Shown here: positions 9,339-18,081 of the stretch, piece after piece
How positions within the stretch are numbered: position 1 is the first letter of the stretch
How the letters are laid out: each line of letters opens with the position of its first letter
NCBI GenBank assembly: GCA_012032475.1
Contig: JAAUSY010000001.1
Coordinates: forward strand, 30,521-94,520
Length of the DNA: 64,000 bases
Source: Chloroflexaceae bacterium
GTDB taxonomy: Bacteria; Chloroflexota; Chloroflexia; Chloroflexales; Chloroflexaceae
Reading direction: 5' to 3'
Program-made: the position numbers and the translations under genes
The notes under the pieces: generated by a model
The model's database searches: none
Told to the model about the DNA's origin: nothing
Seen by the model: only the letters and a program-made list of their open reading frames with translations

Positions 9339-10538
9339 ATGCGAATCGTTCTGGACGCGATGGGCGGCGACCACGCCCCCCACGAAACGGTCAAAGGGGC
9401 CGTGATGGCTGCTCAGACGTGTGGCTGTACCGTCGTCCTGGTCGGGCCAGGCGAAAAAATACGGGCCGAGCTGGCGCACCACAAGACCGATGGCCTGGAC
9501 CTACCGGTGGTGGATACTCCGGAGGTGATTGGAATGGACGAACAGGCGGCTCAGGCCGTTCGGCGCAAGCCCAATTCGTCCCATGTGGTCGGGATGCGGA
9601 TGGTCCGCGATGGACACGCCGAGGCTTTTGTTTCGGCGGGACACAGCGGCGCTTCGATGGCGGCGGCGTTGTTTGTGCTCGGACGGCTGCCGGGCATTGA
9701 CCGGCCAGCGCTGGCGGGCTTTCTTCCCACGGTGAACCGGCCCGTGCTGGTGCTCGACATTGGCGCAACGACCGACTGCAAGCCCGAATACCTGGTCCAG
9801 TTTGCCAGAATGGGCAGCGTCTATGCCGAACGCGTGCTGGGGATACGCAACCCGCGGGTGGCGCTCCTGGCGAATGGCGAGGAGAAGAGCAAGGGGGACC
9901 GGCTGGTGCAGGAGGCGCACCAACTCTTGCTCAGGAGCAACCTGAACTTCGTGGGCAACGCCGAACCCAAACACCTGCTGCTGCATAGCACCTGCGATGT
10001 GCTGGTCGCCGATGGCTTTGTGGGCAATGTCGTGCTCAAGATGGGCGAAGCGGTGGTGGCCTTTGCCAAGACGAAAATCAAGGATGGGATGAAGCGCAAC
10101 CTGCTGCCGCGCCTGGCTCTGGGGGTGCTCCCGGCCCTGGCGCTGATGCTGGCCCCCGGAACCGGGCGCTGGCGCATTCCGGCCAGCGCGGTTCTGGGGA
10201 GTGCTGGCCTCATCGGGGCAGGGTTGTATCCGCTGGTGCAACTCAAGCGCGAAACCGACTACCGCGTCTATGGCGGGGCCCCGCTCCTGGGGGTCCGGGG
10301 AGTCACCATCATTGCCCATGGCTCATCCGACGCGGTCGCAGTGATGAACGCCATCCGTGCGGCCAGTGAGGCCGTCGAAAAACGGACCATCCGGGGGATG
10401 ATGGAGGCCGTCGAAGCCAGCAATGGCGGCGAAGCGTCGCTGGGACGCATCAGCAGGGACCGGGGAGAAAGAGAGCGCAGCGAAAGGGAACCGGTTGAGT
10501 CCAGCAATGGGGGGGTATCGCTGGAGCAGACGGTCTGA
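9339..10538 (+). CDS. plsX: Phosphate acyltransferase PlsX
   Basis: Converts acyl-ACP to acyl-phosphate, the first committed step of the PlsX/PlsY phospholipid route. ATG 9339 is preceded by TAAGGA. The start MRIVLDAMGGDHAPHETV, then VSAGHSGASMAAALFVLGR, LDIGATTDCKPEYLVQFA, ALLANGEEKSKGD, VADGFVGNVVLKMGEA and YGGAPLLGVRGVTIIAHGSS are classic family motifs. At 399 residues it is longer than the usual 330-350. The extra length is a hydrophobic insertion of about 45 residues (LALGVLPALALMLAPG and AVLGSAGLIGAGLYPL, bases about 10105-10250) between the KMGEA helix and the GGAPLLG motif, plus a polar C-terminal tail of about 45 residues. The insertion could help membrane association. Confidence 0.95.
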   Translation: MRIVLDAMGGDHAPHETVKGAVMAAQTCGCTVVLVGPGEKIRAELAHHKTDGLDLPVVDTPEVIGMDEQAAQAVRRKPNSSHVVGMRMVRDGHAEAFVSAGHSGASMAAALFVLGRLPGIDRPALAGFLPTVNRPVLVLDIGATTDCKPEYLVQFARMGSVYAERVLGIRNPRVALLANGEEKSKGDRLVQEAHQLLLRSNLNFVGNAEPKHLLLHSTCDVLVADGFVGNVVLKMGEAVVAFAKTKIKDGMKRNLLPRLALGVLPALALMLAPGTGRWRIPASAVLGSAGLIGAGLYPLVQLKRETDYRVYGGAPLLGVRGVTIIAHGSSDAVAVMNAIRAASEAVEKRTIRGMMEAVEASNGGEASLGRISRDRGERERSEREPVESSNGGVSLEQTV

Positions 10539-10616
10539 CCTCATGGCGCGCAGGGTGCGTAGGACGCGTAGGGCGCGTGGGTCTGGTCTGCTGCCAGCCC
10601 GGAAGGTTGGGAAGGG

Positions 10617-10630
10617 GGGGAACGTTCCCC
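10617..10630. promoter_or_regulatory. Perfect 14-bp palindrome abutting the ssb promoter
   Basis: GGGGAACGTTCCCC ends one base before the TTGACA box of the ssb promoter, a position suited to an operator. It contains GAAC/GTTC half sites but without the 4-base spacer of the Bacillus-type LexA box, so I do not call it a LexA site. Confidence 0.45.
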
Positions 10631-10659
10631 TTGACAACCAGGAACGCCTGTACTAAAAT
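10631..10659 (+). promoter_or_regulatory. Consensus sigma70 promoter for ssb
   Basis: TTGACA (10631-10636), a 17-base spacer and TAAAAT (10654-10659), followed by the GAGAGG ribosome-binding site and ATG 10681. Confidence 0.7.
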
Positions 10660-10680
10660 TCCCAGAGAGGATGAAAAACT

Positions 10681-11181
10681 ATGGCAGGATTAAACAAAAT
10701 ACAGATCATTGGCAACCTGGGGCGCGACCCGGAAATGCGGTTTACGCCCCAGGGCACCGCAGTCACCACCTTCAGCGTGGCCGTGAGCCGCAGGTGGGCC
10801 GACCGCAGCGGGGGAGAACGCGAAGAGACGGAGTGGTTTCGGGTTGAGGCCTGGGACAAACTGGCTGATATCTGCAACCGCTACCTCACCAAAGGAAAGC
10901 AGGTCTATATCGAGGGCCGCCTCCGAGTGCGCAAATATACCGACCGCGATGGTATCGAGCGCACCGCCGTTGAGGTGATCGCCAACCATATGCTGATGCT
11001 CGGCAGCAAAGGCGACACCCCCTCCTACCATGACCACGACGCACCCGATGGTGACTACGAAGAGGCGGATGCTTCTTCGCCGCCGCGCAGTTCGGCTTCG
11101 TCGCGCCCGTCTTCGCCGCCGGCCCGCAACCAACCGCAGCCGGTGGGAGATGACATCAGCGACGACGACATCCCGTTCTGA
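10681..11181 (+). CDS. ssb: Single-stranded DNA-binding protein
   Basis: 166 residues. The OB-fold occupies the first about 110 residues (NKIQIIGNLGRDPEMRFTPQG, TEWFRVEAWDKLADIC, KGKQVYIEGRLRVRKYTDRDG). A Ser/Pro/acidic linker follows, and the conserved C-terminal tip DDDIPF recruits replication and repair partners. It coats single-stranded DNA as a tetramer in replication, recombination and repair. It is a stand-alone gene with its own consensus promoter; no rpsF or rpsR neighbours are present. Confidence 0.95.
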   Translation: MAGLNKIQIIGNLGRDPEMRFTPQGTAVTTFSVAVSRRWADRSGGEREETEWFRVEAWDKLADICNRYLTKGKQVYIEGRLRVRKYTDRDGIERTAVEVIANHMLMLGSKGDTPSYHDHDAPDGDYEEADASSPPRSSASSRPSSPPARNQPQPVGDDISDDDIPF

Positions 11182-11381
11182 TTTTCCTCGGCCACGCGCC
11201 ATTGGGAAACCGTCCTGGCACGGGTGCTGGATGGCAAGAGCTATAGTCTGGCGTGGCGGCCTTCCCACACCACGGCGACACCGCCGATGGGGTGATCAAG
11301 GTGGCCGACCAGTCGCTCTACCAGACTAGGAAAGACGGGCGGGACCGCGTATACCAACGAAGTCCTTCAGCAGCGTGGTAG

Positions 11382-13847
11382 CTAGCTCTCGGCCACCCGA
11401 AAGCCCAGTTTCTGGCCCAGCAGGAGGAAGTGGTGGACCCACCCCTGCGCGGTTTCGTCGCCCTGATGCGCCCGCTCGTCAAACGATGGATAGACCGACT
11501 GCTGCATCTCATAGTAGACGTTCTGGATATCCCAGAAGTCCACTTCGAATGGGAGCGACTGCGCCAGTTCGACCACGATAACCAACCGCTTGAGCAAGGG
11601 TAGATCGGTGGGGTTGTGGAGCATGCGTTGTTCCATCCACTCCAGCGTCTCCTTCAAGGTGTGCGCCAGTTCGGTGGTATCCAGTTCGATGTGCCCGCGC
11701 CGGACCTCCTCCAGGATGGTGTGGATGCGCTCGACCTCAATATCCTCGTGCTCGAACGCCCGCCGCAGGTCCATATTCAGCACAAAGTCGGCCGCCGTCC
11801 GAAAGCTCTGGGGGAGCGGGATGCGCAGGTCAGCCAGAAACCGCATCAGCGGGGCGTTGTTCTCGTAGACCTGGCGGTAGGCAGCCTCGGCGCTCTCCAA
11901 CGATGCCCCCAGGATACGGCGCAGAATCTTGCGCTGCTCGTCGCGGAAGAGCGTTCGCAACGAGTAGGTGAGTTCCAGGAAATGTTTGTCCAGCAGGCGG
12001 ATGACTTCGGGGAGGTCGGCCCGCCAGAATGCTTCCGTCACCTCGCGGACCATCTCCTGGTATTCGGCCTCGCGATATTGGCGCACCCCGCCAGTCAGGT
12101 TATGGTCGCCAAAGTGCAGCACCCCGTAGCTCAATTCGATGGCATCCCACGTAATATTCGAAGACACCCTGGCCCACCCCGCGGTGAGCTTCACTTTGCC
12201 GGCCTCAATCATCCGGCTGTCCCGACATTCGACCGTATAGCAATAGATTGCCATGCCCGGCTGGTCATCGTCTTGTGCTTGTGGGTAGGATTCGAAGAAC
12301 GAACTGACGGCATAGTGCGCGAGCACCTTCTTGAGGTCAACCATGGCCGGCTTGACAAATAGCTCGTAGATGTGTGCCCCGTCGCGGTATTCGGGGAGGT
12401 TGCTCTTGGCGAAGGCGAGCCGCTTGACAAACCCCTCCTCAAGGCTATCACGCGGGGACGGCGTCGAAAGCGCTTCCTGCGCGAGCTGGATGACCCGCCC
12501 GGCATATTGAATCACCTGCACGGTCTCAATGCCCGAAAGCTCATCGAAGAACCAGCCACAACTGGTATACATCAGCATCGCGTGGCGCTGGAGTTCCAGG
12601 AGTTTGAGTGCGGTGCTCATTTCGGCTTCGGTGAGACTGCGGGCAGCATGCTGGTGGAAGAAGTGCTCTGCCTGTTCGCGGGAGCGGTTGAGTATCACGT
12701 GAAGGTAGGCATCCCGCGCAGCCCAGGGGTCTTTCAGCAGACGCCGCGCTTCCTTCTCGTAGGGTGCGGTCAGCGTATTGCGGAGCCAGTCCAGCGCGGC
12801 CCGCAGCGGGGCGCGCCACTGCTGGTCCCATTCCGGGTGCCCCCCCGAATGACACCCGCAGTTGCTCCGCCAGCGCTCAACCCCGTGGGGGCAGCTCCAG
12901 GAGGTGTGTTCGATAATCTCAACCTCATGCTGGGGCGGGTGCTGCTCCAGATATTCCCCGTAGACTGTCAGCCGGGCCAGGTTGTTCGAGGTGATATAGT
13001 GCAGGGCATAGGCCAGCGCCATATCGCCGTAGCGGTGGTGGTGGCCGTAGGTCTCGCCGTCAGTGGCGATATGCACCAGTTGCGGCCACGACCGCTCTTC
13101 GGAAAAGGCCCCCACCAGCCGGTTCGCCAGGTTTTCGCCCCGGCGAAGCAACCCCTCGAACGCGACCCCCTGTGAAATGGGGCCGTCGTAGAAAAAGAGG
13201 GCAATGGTTCGGCCAGAGGGCAACCGCTGGACATAGGCCATGGTCGGGTCAATCTTGCCTCCCGTCGCGTCCACCCAATCTTTCTCCCCCACGGGGCGCA
13301 CGCGCTTGGCCTGGTAGGGCGAAAGGATGGTGAACGTGATGCCAAGCTCCGCCAGGATATCGAGCGTTTCCAGGTCGGCGGCGGTTTCTGCCAACCACAT
13401 CCCCTCCGGGAGACGACCAAAGCGGTGGTGAAAATCGGCGATGCCCCACCGCACCTGGGTATACTTGTCGCGGCGGTTTGCCAGCGGCATAATCATGTGG
13501 TTATAGACCTGCGCCAGCGCCGAGCCATGGCCGGAGAAGAGGTGCTGGCTCTCGCGGTCGGCAGCCAGAACAGACTGATAGGCCGACGGCGCGTGGGTTT
13601 CCATCCAGGAAAGCAGCGTCGGGCCAAAGTTAAAGCTCATCCTGGCATAGTTATTCACAATCTGGGTGATGCGCCCGTCGCTTTCTAACATGCGCGACGC
13701 GCCGTTTGCCGCGTAGCATTCGTGGGTAATCCGCTCGTTCCAGTCGTGGTAGGGAAAGGCCGAATCCTGGAGTTCGATGCGTTCGAGCCAGGGGTTTTCA
13801 CGCGGTGGCTGATAAAAGTGTCCGTGGATGCAGATATAGCGTTCCAT
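11382..13847 (-). CDS. DUF3536 / GH57-like protein
   Basis: 821 residues. The N-terminus has the signature IHGHFYQPPRENPWLE followed by the GH57-type (beta/alpha)7 region: FNFGPTLLSWME, GHGSALAQVYNH, WGIADFHHRFGRLPEGMWLAE (likely carboxylate), and IATDGETYGHHHRYGD. The C-terminal half is helical and corresponds to DUF3536. Relatives are usually annotated as alpha-amylase/alpha-mannosidase-like GH57 proteins, often near glycogen genes. It is the last member of a minus-strand block that starts with glgE and glgB, so a role in alpha-glucan turnover is likely but inferred. Gap 11182-11381 beyond its 3' end shows no gene. Confidence 0.85.
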   Translation of the reverse strand: MERYICIHGHFYQPPRENPWLERIELQDSAFPYHDWNERITHECYAANGASRMLESDGRITQIVNNYARMSFNFGPTLLSWMETHAPSAYQSVLAADRESQHLFSGHGSALAQVYNHMIMPLANRRDKYTQVRWGIADFHHRFGRLPEGMWLAETAADLETLDILAELGITFTILSPYQAKRVRPVGEKDWVDATGGKIDPTMAYVQRLPSGRTIALFFYDGPISQGVAFEGLLRRGENLANRLVGAFSEERSWPQLVHIATDGETYGHHHRYGDMALAYALHYITSNNLARLTVYGEYLEQHPPQHEVEIIEHTSWSCPHGVERWRSNCGCHSGGHPEWDQQWRAPLRAALDWLRNTLTAPYEKEARRLLKDPWAARDAYLHVILNRSREQAEHFFHQHAARSLTEAEMSTALKLLELQRHAMLMYTSCGWFFDELSGIETVQVIQYAGRVIQLAQEALSTPSPRDSLEEGFVKRLAFAKSNLPEYRDGAHIYELFVKPAMVDLKKVLAHYAVSSFFESYPQAQDDDQPGMAIYCYTVECRDSRMIEAGKVKLTAGWARVSSNITWDAIELSYGVLHFGDHNLTGGVRQYREAEYQEMVREVTEAFWRADLPEVIRLLDKHFLELTYSLRTLFRDEQRKILRRILGASLESAEAAYRQVYENNAPLMRFLADLRIPLPQSFRTAADFVLNMDLRRAFEHEDIEVERIHTILEEVRRGHIELDTTELAHTLKETLEWMEQRMLHNPTDLPLLKRLVIVVELAQSLPFEVDFWDIQNVYYEMQQSVYPSFDERAHQGDETAQGWVHHFLLLGQKLGFRVAES

Positions 13848-13951
13848 AGCTTCCCTATCGAGTTTTCCAAATACGGATCAACACCTGACCCGGTTCCGAA
13901 GCGTTCGTTCTGCGGCCCCGGAACGGCTTGCCATCCCGGTGACGAGGGATA

Positions 13952-15649
13952 TCACCGTCCATCAGGATGGTACCAGTGTCCCTGGTGAAACGTGCCCAGA
14001 CGTTCGAGCATTGCGACGATGTGCGAAATCTTGAACATCATCCCCGTCGAGATGCCTTGAATCAGCACCGCATTGACCACATCGGAGGTGGCGGCGGTGC
14101 CATTGAGTCGGGACAGGCACTCCCGCACCAGCGCCTCAAGGTCTTCCTGCGAACAGTGAAACACCACGGGCCAGTGGTTTTCGGTCGGCGTGGTGGGTTT
14201 CTGGCAGGTAATCACCATATCGGTCTTCAAGGCATGCCGGCGCGTGTCCTGGGCCACCGAGCCGTTCGAATAGTCCAGCGGCCTGAGCGCAACGAGCGCA
14301 AACCCCACGGTTCGCAGGGTATTGAGCATCAGCAACCAGGTCGCGTCATCGAGGCTGTGAAACACCACCGAGAGATATTTTTCGGGTTTCAGCACGCGCC
14401 AGTATTCTTGAAACGCTGCCACCAGCCGGCGTTGATAGTCTACCATATGTTTGCCCCGGCTCCGGGCATCCGAGATGACCACTTCCTGCTCCCAATCGCT
14501 CTCGAACCCAAGCCATGCATTCCACATCAGGCTGAGTTCCAGATAGGGCACGCGGTTGCCGTGGGGCGGGTCCGTAAAGACATAGTCCACCGCCTCGTCG
14601 GGGAGGGGGAGGTTGGTTGCCGTGCCCACGCCCACCAGGTAGCCCGCTTCGCCCCGGCTCAGGGCTTCAAATGATTCGCACGGATGGGCGCTGGTCGGGA
14701 TGATGCGGTTGATTTCTTCCTTGCCGCGGAGCATCCGGCGGAAACGATGCTCGAAGCAGCGCCAGACATGGACCTCAAAATGTTCCGCCGGCACCCAGTA
14801 GCCCATCACCCAGCTTCCCACCTCCGCCTGGCCGGGGGCGGGTGCGGGTTGGGAGTCGCCGGCGTGGCGCATCTTGCCTCGCTGCCGGATGACGAATACC
14901 ATCTTGCTGGCCTGGGGAAGCGTGGCGCTGAAGCAAAATTCCATGGCGCTCCGGATGGTCGGGTCTTCTATCCGGCGGATAGCCTGGAGCAGGAGCGACA
15001 GACCGGCCAGAGCGCGGGGCGTGAAGAGGTCGCACACCCGGTCGCCCGGTTTCACCCCGACCCGGCTGTTGGGGATAAGCTCGCAGGTGGGGTACCAGGC
15101 AATGGCTCCGGAACCCGGAGCGAGCGCGGCAGCGCGGTCTTGCTCCGAGGGCGTCTTGACCCACTTGCGGGTCCGGCAGGCGTCACACGCGACCCAGAGT
15201 TCAATGGGTTGATGCGCGTTCCATATCGTGTGGGTCACGGTGGCCTGCGGGTGGCCGCAGCGAGGACACACCGTCCGGTAGTGTTGCGCTATCGGGCCGG
15301 CGACCGCGCTGCGGAGCGTCTCCAGCGCGGTATCCAGCGCTCGCAGGTCGGTGTGCTGCAACCCCATCCTGGTCATCAGCACAGCCACCGGGTTGATATC
15401 AATCCCGATGGCCCGCCGGCGGAGCCGCACGCTCTCGATGATGGTCACGCCCGACCCGCAGAAGGCATCCAGCACAATATCGCCAACCCCGGAAAAGCGC
15501 TGAATGTCGTGGGCAACCAGGTTGTGCGGCTTCTTCGACCAGTATTTGTGCATGGCATACCGGCCAGTGTGGGGGGCCGGGCGTTCGTGGTTCATGCGTG
15601 GTTCATTCGCATTCGAGGCGCTCACAGCGCCCCCCAACCCCCGACCCAT
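13952..15649 (-). CDS. Orphan DNA methyltransferase (N4/N6 type) with internal zinc ribbon
   Basis: The AdoMet-binding motif I is VLDAFCGSGVTIIES and the catalytic motif IV is VFTDPPHGN (DPPH in place of the usual DPPY). The N-terminal signature is YAMHKYWSKKPHNLV. Between the two lie CPRCGH and CDAC pairs that should form a zinc ribbon. ATG 15649 overlaps the glgB stop (TGATG) and suggests coupling; ATG 15595 (MNHERPAP) is the alternative start. Family relatives modify adenine or cytosine in DNA. No restriction endonuclease or specificity subunit is adjacent, so this looks like a solitary methyltransferase, possibly regulatory or a remnant of a defence locus. Its place inside a glucan gene block is unexpected. 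Confidence 0.8.
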   Translation of the reverse strand: MGRGLGGAVSASNANEPRMNHERPAPHTGRYAMHKYWSKKPHNLVAHDIQRFSGVGDIVLDAFCGSGVTIIESVRLRRRAIGIDINPVAVLMTRMGLQHTDLRALDTALETLRSAVAGPIAQHYRTVCPRCGHPQATVTHTIWNAHQPIELWVACDACRTRKWVKTPSEQDRAAALAPGSGAIAWYPTCELIPNSRVGVKPGDRVCDLFTPRALAGLSLLLQAIRRIEDPTIRSAMEFCFSATLPQASKMVFVIRQRGKMRHAGDSQPAPAPGQAEVGSWVMGYWVPAEHFEVHVWRCFEHRFRRMLRGKEEINRIIPTSAHPCESFEALSRGEAGYLVGVGTATNLPLPDEAVDYVFTDPPHGNRVPYLELSLMWNAWLGFESDWEQEVVISDARSRGKHMVDYQRRLVAAFQEYWRVLKPEKYLSVVFHSLDDATWLLMLNTLRTVGFALVALRPLDYSNGSVAQDTRRHALKTDMVITCQKPTTPTENHWPVVFHCSQEDLEALVRECLSRLNGTAATSDVVNAVLIQGISTGMMFKISHIVAMLERLGTFHQGHWYHPDGR

Positions 15650-17883
15650 CAGGCATCCGCCGGTGGGCCATCCGATGGGGCATCCGGTGCCATGTCTGGT
15701 GCTGCATCCGTATCCCTCGCACCGTTCAACGGTGTTGCCCGGTTCACCTCGCTGGCGCTCCACTCACTATCGGCGTCTGGGAGGGAAGACCGCTCCTTCT
15801 GGCCGGTAAAGAACACGATACCAAGCGGGGGAACGTTGGCGCTGATGGAGTAGGGGTAGCCGTGGTGGGAAGCCTTTTCGGCTTCGACGCCGCCCAGGTT
15901 GCCCTGCCCGCTCCCCTCATATTCCCGCGCATCGCTGTTGAGCGCTTCCTTCCAGAACCCGCCAGCCGGAACCCCGACTTTGTAGCCGTGGCGCGGCACC
16001 GGCGTGAAGTTGCATACCGCCAGCACGATGGTATCGGTGGTTTTTCCGAAGCGGAGCATACTGAGCACGCTGCCCTCCCAATCGTTGCAGTCGGCCCACT
16101 GGAACCCCGTCGGGTCGGTGTCCAGTTCGTGAAGCGCCGGCTCCTGCTGGTAGAAGCGGTTCAGGTCGGCCACCCACCGCTGAAGCCCGGCATGGGGCGC
16201 AAACTGCAAGAGATGCCAGTCCAGGCTTTCGTCGTGGTGCCATTCCTTCCACTGCCCAAGCTCCCCGCCCATAAAGAGCAGCTTCTTGCCCGGTTGCGCG
16301 TACATATAGCCAAACAGGAGCCGGAGATTGGCGAATTTTTGCCACAGGTCGCCGGGCATCTTGCTCAGGAGCGACCCCTTGCCATGCACCACCTCATCGT
16401 GCGATAGCGGCAGCGCAAAGTTTTCGGTGAAGGCATAGAGCATGCGGAAGGTCATCTCGTTGTGGTGATATTTGCGATAGATCGGGTCGCGCACCATATA
16501 CATCAAGGTATCGTGCATCCACCCCATGTCCCACTTCATCCCGAATCCCAGGCCGCCAACGTAGGTGGGGCGAGAAACCATAGACCAGTCGGTGGATTCT
16601 TCGGCAATCGTTTGAACATCTGGGTAGTTCCGGTAAATCTCTTCGTTGAAGCGGCGTAAGAACCCGATGGCCTCGATGTTTTCCTTCCCGCCATACTGGT
16701 TGGGCATCCATTCGCCCTCCTTGCGCGAATAGTCCAGGTAGAGCATCGAAGCGACAGCGTCCACCCGCAACCCATCAATGTGGTAAATATCCAACCAGTG
16801 GAACGCGCTGCTCATCAGGAAACTGCGCACCTCGTGGCGGCCATAGTTGAAGATATAGCTCTGCCAGTCCGGGTGCCACCCCTTCTGGGGGTAGGCATGC
16901 TCGTAGAGGTGCGACCCATCGAACACGCCCAGGCCGTGGCTGTCGGTGGGGAAGTGCGAGGGCACCCAGTCGAGAATGACGCCGATGTTCTGTTGATGCA
17001 GCACATCTACCAGGTACATAAAATCCTGGGGGGTGCCGTAGCGACTGGTCGGGGCAAAGTAGCCCGTCGTCTGGTAGCCCCACGAGCCATAGAAAGGGTG
17101 CTCCATCACGGGCAGGAGTTCGACATGGGTGAATCCCATCTTCGTGACGTATTCCGCGAGCAGCGGGGCAATCTCCCGATAGGTCAGGAAGCGGTTTTCC
17201 TCTTCAGGCACCCGCCGCCAGGAACCAAGGTGGACCTCGTAGATAGCCATGGGGGCATCGAGGTGGTTGCGTTTTTTGCGCTCCTCCATCCACTGCTGGT
17301 CTCCCCAGGCATAGTCCAGGTCCCAGACCACCGAAGCCGTCTTGGGCGGGATTTCGTGGTAGGACCCGAAGGGGTCGCTCTTCTCAACGCGGTAGTCATT
17401 GAAGCGGGAGGCAATGTGGTACTTGTAGAGGTGGCCCTTGCGCACCCCAGGGATAAACCCTTCCCACACCCCCGAATCGCCCCGCGGATAGAGCCGGTGG
17501 TGCGCCCGGTCCCACCCATTGAAATCGCCCATGACATGCACCTGGGAGGCATCGGGGGCCCAGACGGCAAAGTAGGTTCCTTCGACCCCGTTGATGGTCA
17601 TCATCCTGGAGCCAAACCGCTGATAGAGACGGTAGTTCGTCCCTTCGTTGAAGAAATACAGGTCATCATTGCTGATGGGAGAATATTCCTCTGGCAGTGG
17701 CTCCAGCGAGACGGCCTTACCTGATTGGTGTGGGGCAAGGGCGGGGGGAGCCTCCGTCTTCTGCGCGGGCGATTGCTGAGCCACCGAAGAAGGAGCTTCC
17801 TCCTGCGATACGGCGGGAGTCTCTTCGGGCGCTGTCGTTTCTTCTGATGATGGTGTGGTTGCTGGCGTCTTTCGTGATGGCAT
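15649..17883 (-). CDS. glgB: 1,4-alpha-glucan branching enzyme
   Basis: ATG 17883 has AGAAAGGGA about eight bases upstream; the frame is open further to 17946. The first about 75 residues are a Pro/Glu/Ser-rich tail that is probably disordered. The CBM48 module ([20 protein letters not shown]) and a GH13_9 barrel follow: [16 protein letters not shown], nucleophile region [18 protein letters not shown], acid/base region TIAEESTDW, and [12 protein letters not shown]. It introduces alpha-1,6 branches into glycogen. The C-terminus ends with an Asp/Pro/Ala-rich extension beyond the usual all-beta domain. It is 198 bases downstream of glgE on the same strand, consistent with the GlgE pathway in which GlgE elongates and GlgB branches. 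Confidence 0.95.
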   Translation of the reverse strand: MPSRKTPATTPSSEETTAPEETPAVSQEEAPSSVAQQSPAQKTEAPPALAPHQSGKAVSLEPLPEEYSPISNDDLYFFNEGTNYRLYQRFGSRMMTINGVEGTYFAVWAPDASQVHVMGDFNGWDRAHHRLYPRGDSGVWEGFIPGVRKGHLYKYHIASRFNDYRVEKSDPFGSYHEIPPKTASVVWDLDYAWGDQQWMEERKKRNHLDAPMAIYEVHLGSWRRVPEEENRFLTYREIAPLLAEYVTKMGFTHVELLPVMEHPFYGSWGYQTTGYFAPTSRYGTPQDFMYLVDVLHQQNIGVILDWVPSHFPTDSHGLGVFDGSHLYEHAYPQKGWHPDWQSYIFNYGRHEVRSFLMSSAFHWLDIYHIDGLRVDAVASMLYLDYSRKEGEWMPNQYGGKENIEAIGFLRRFNEEIYRNYPDVQTIAEESTDWSMVSRPTYVGGLGFGMKWDMGWMHDTLMYMVRDPIYRKYHHNEMTFRMLYAFTENFALPLSHDEVVHGKGSLLSKMPGDLWQKFANLRLLFGYMYAQPGKKLLFMGGELGQWKEWHHDESLDWHLLQFAPHAGLQRWVADLNRFYQQEPALHELDTDPTGFQWADCNDWEGSVLSMLRFGKTTDTIVLAVCNFTPVPRHGYKVGVPAGGFWKEALNSDAREYEGSGQGNLGGVEAEKASHHGYPYSISANVPPLGIVFFTGQKERSSLPDADSEWSASEVNRATPLNGARDTDAAPDMAPDAPSDGPPADA

Positions 17884-18081
17884 TACACATTCCCTTTCTT
17901 CCGTTCTCCGACCCGTACCCAGGTGTGGGCAAAGCCTCATACCCAACCGTTCTGGAACGGCTCATGCTTCGTCGCTTGTCACTCTTCCTTCATTCGACTT
18001 CTTACGACTTCTTCTTCGTCGCTTGCGGTTCGTCGCTCGTTGCCGGCCACGGGGAGCTTCTCCCCGTTTTCCCTCCATCCC

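Noticed and set aside
10617..10630. LexA/SOS box at ssb
   Set aside because: Known Bacillus-type boxes need GAAC-N4-GTTC; here the half sites are directly joined.
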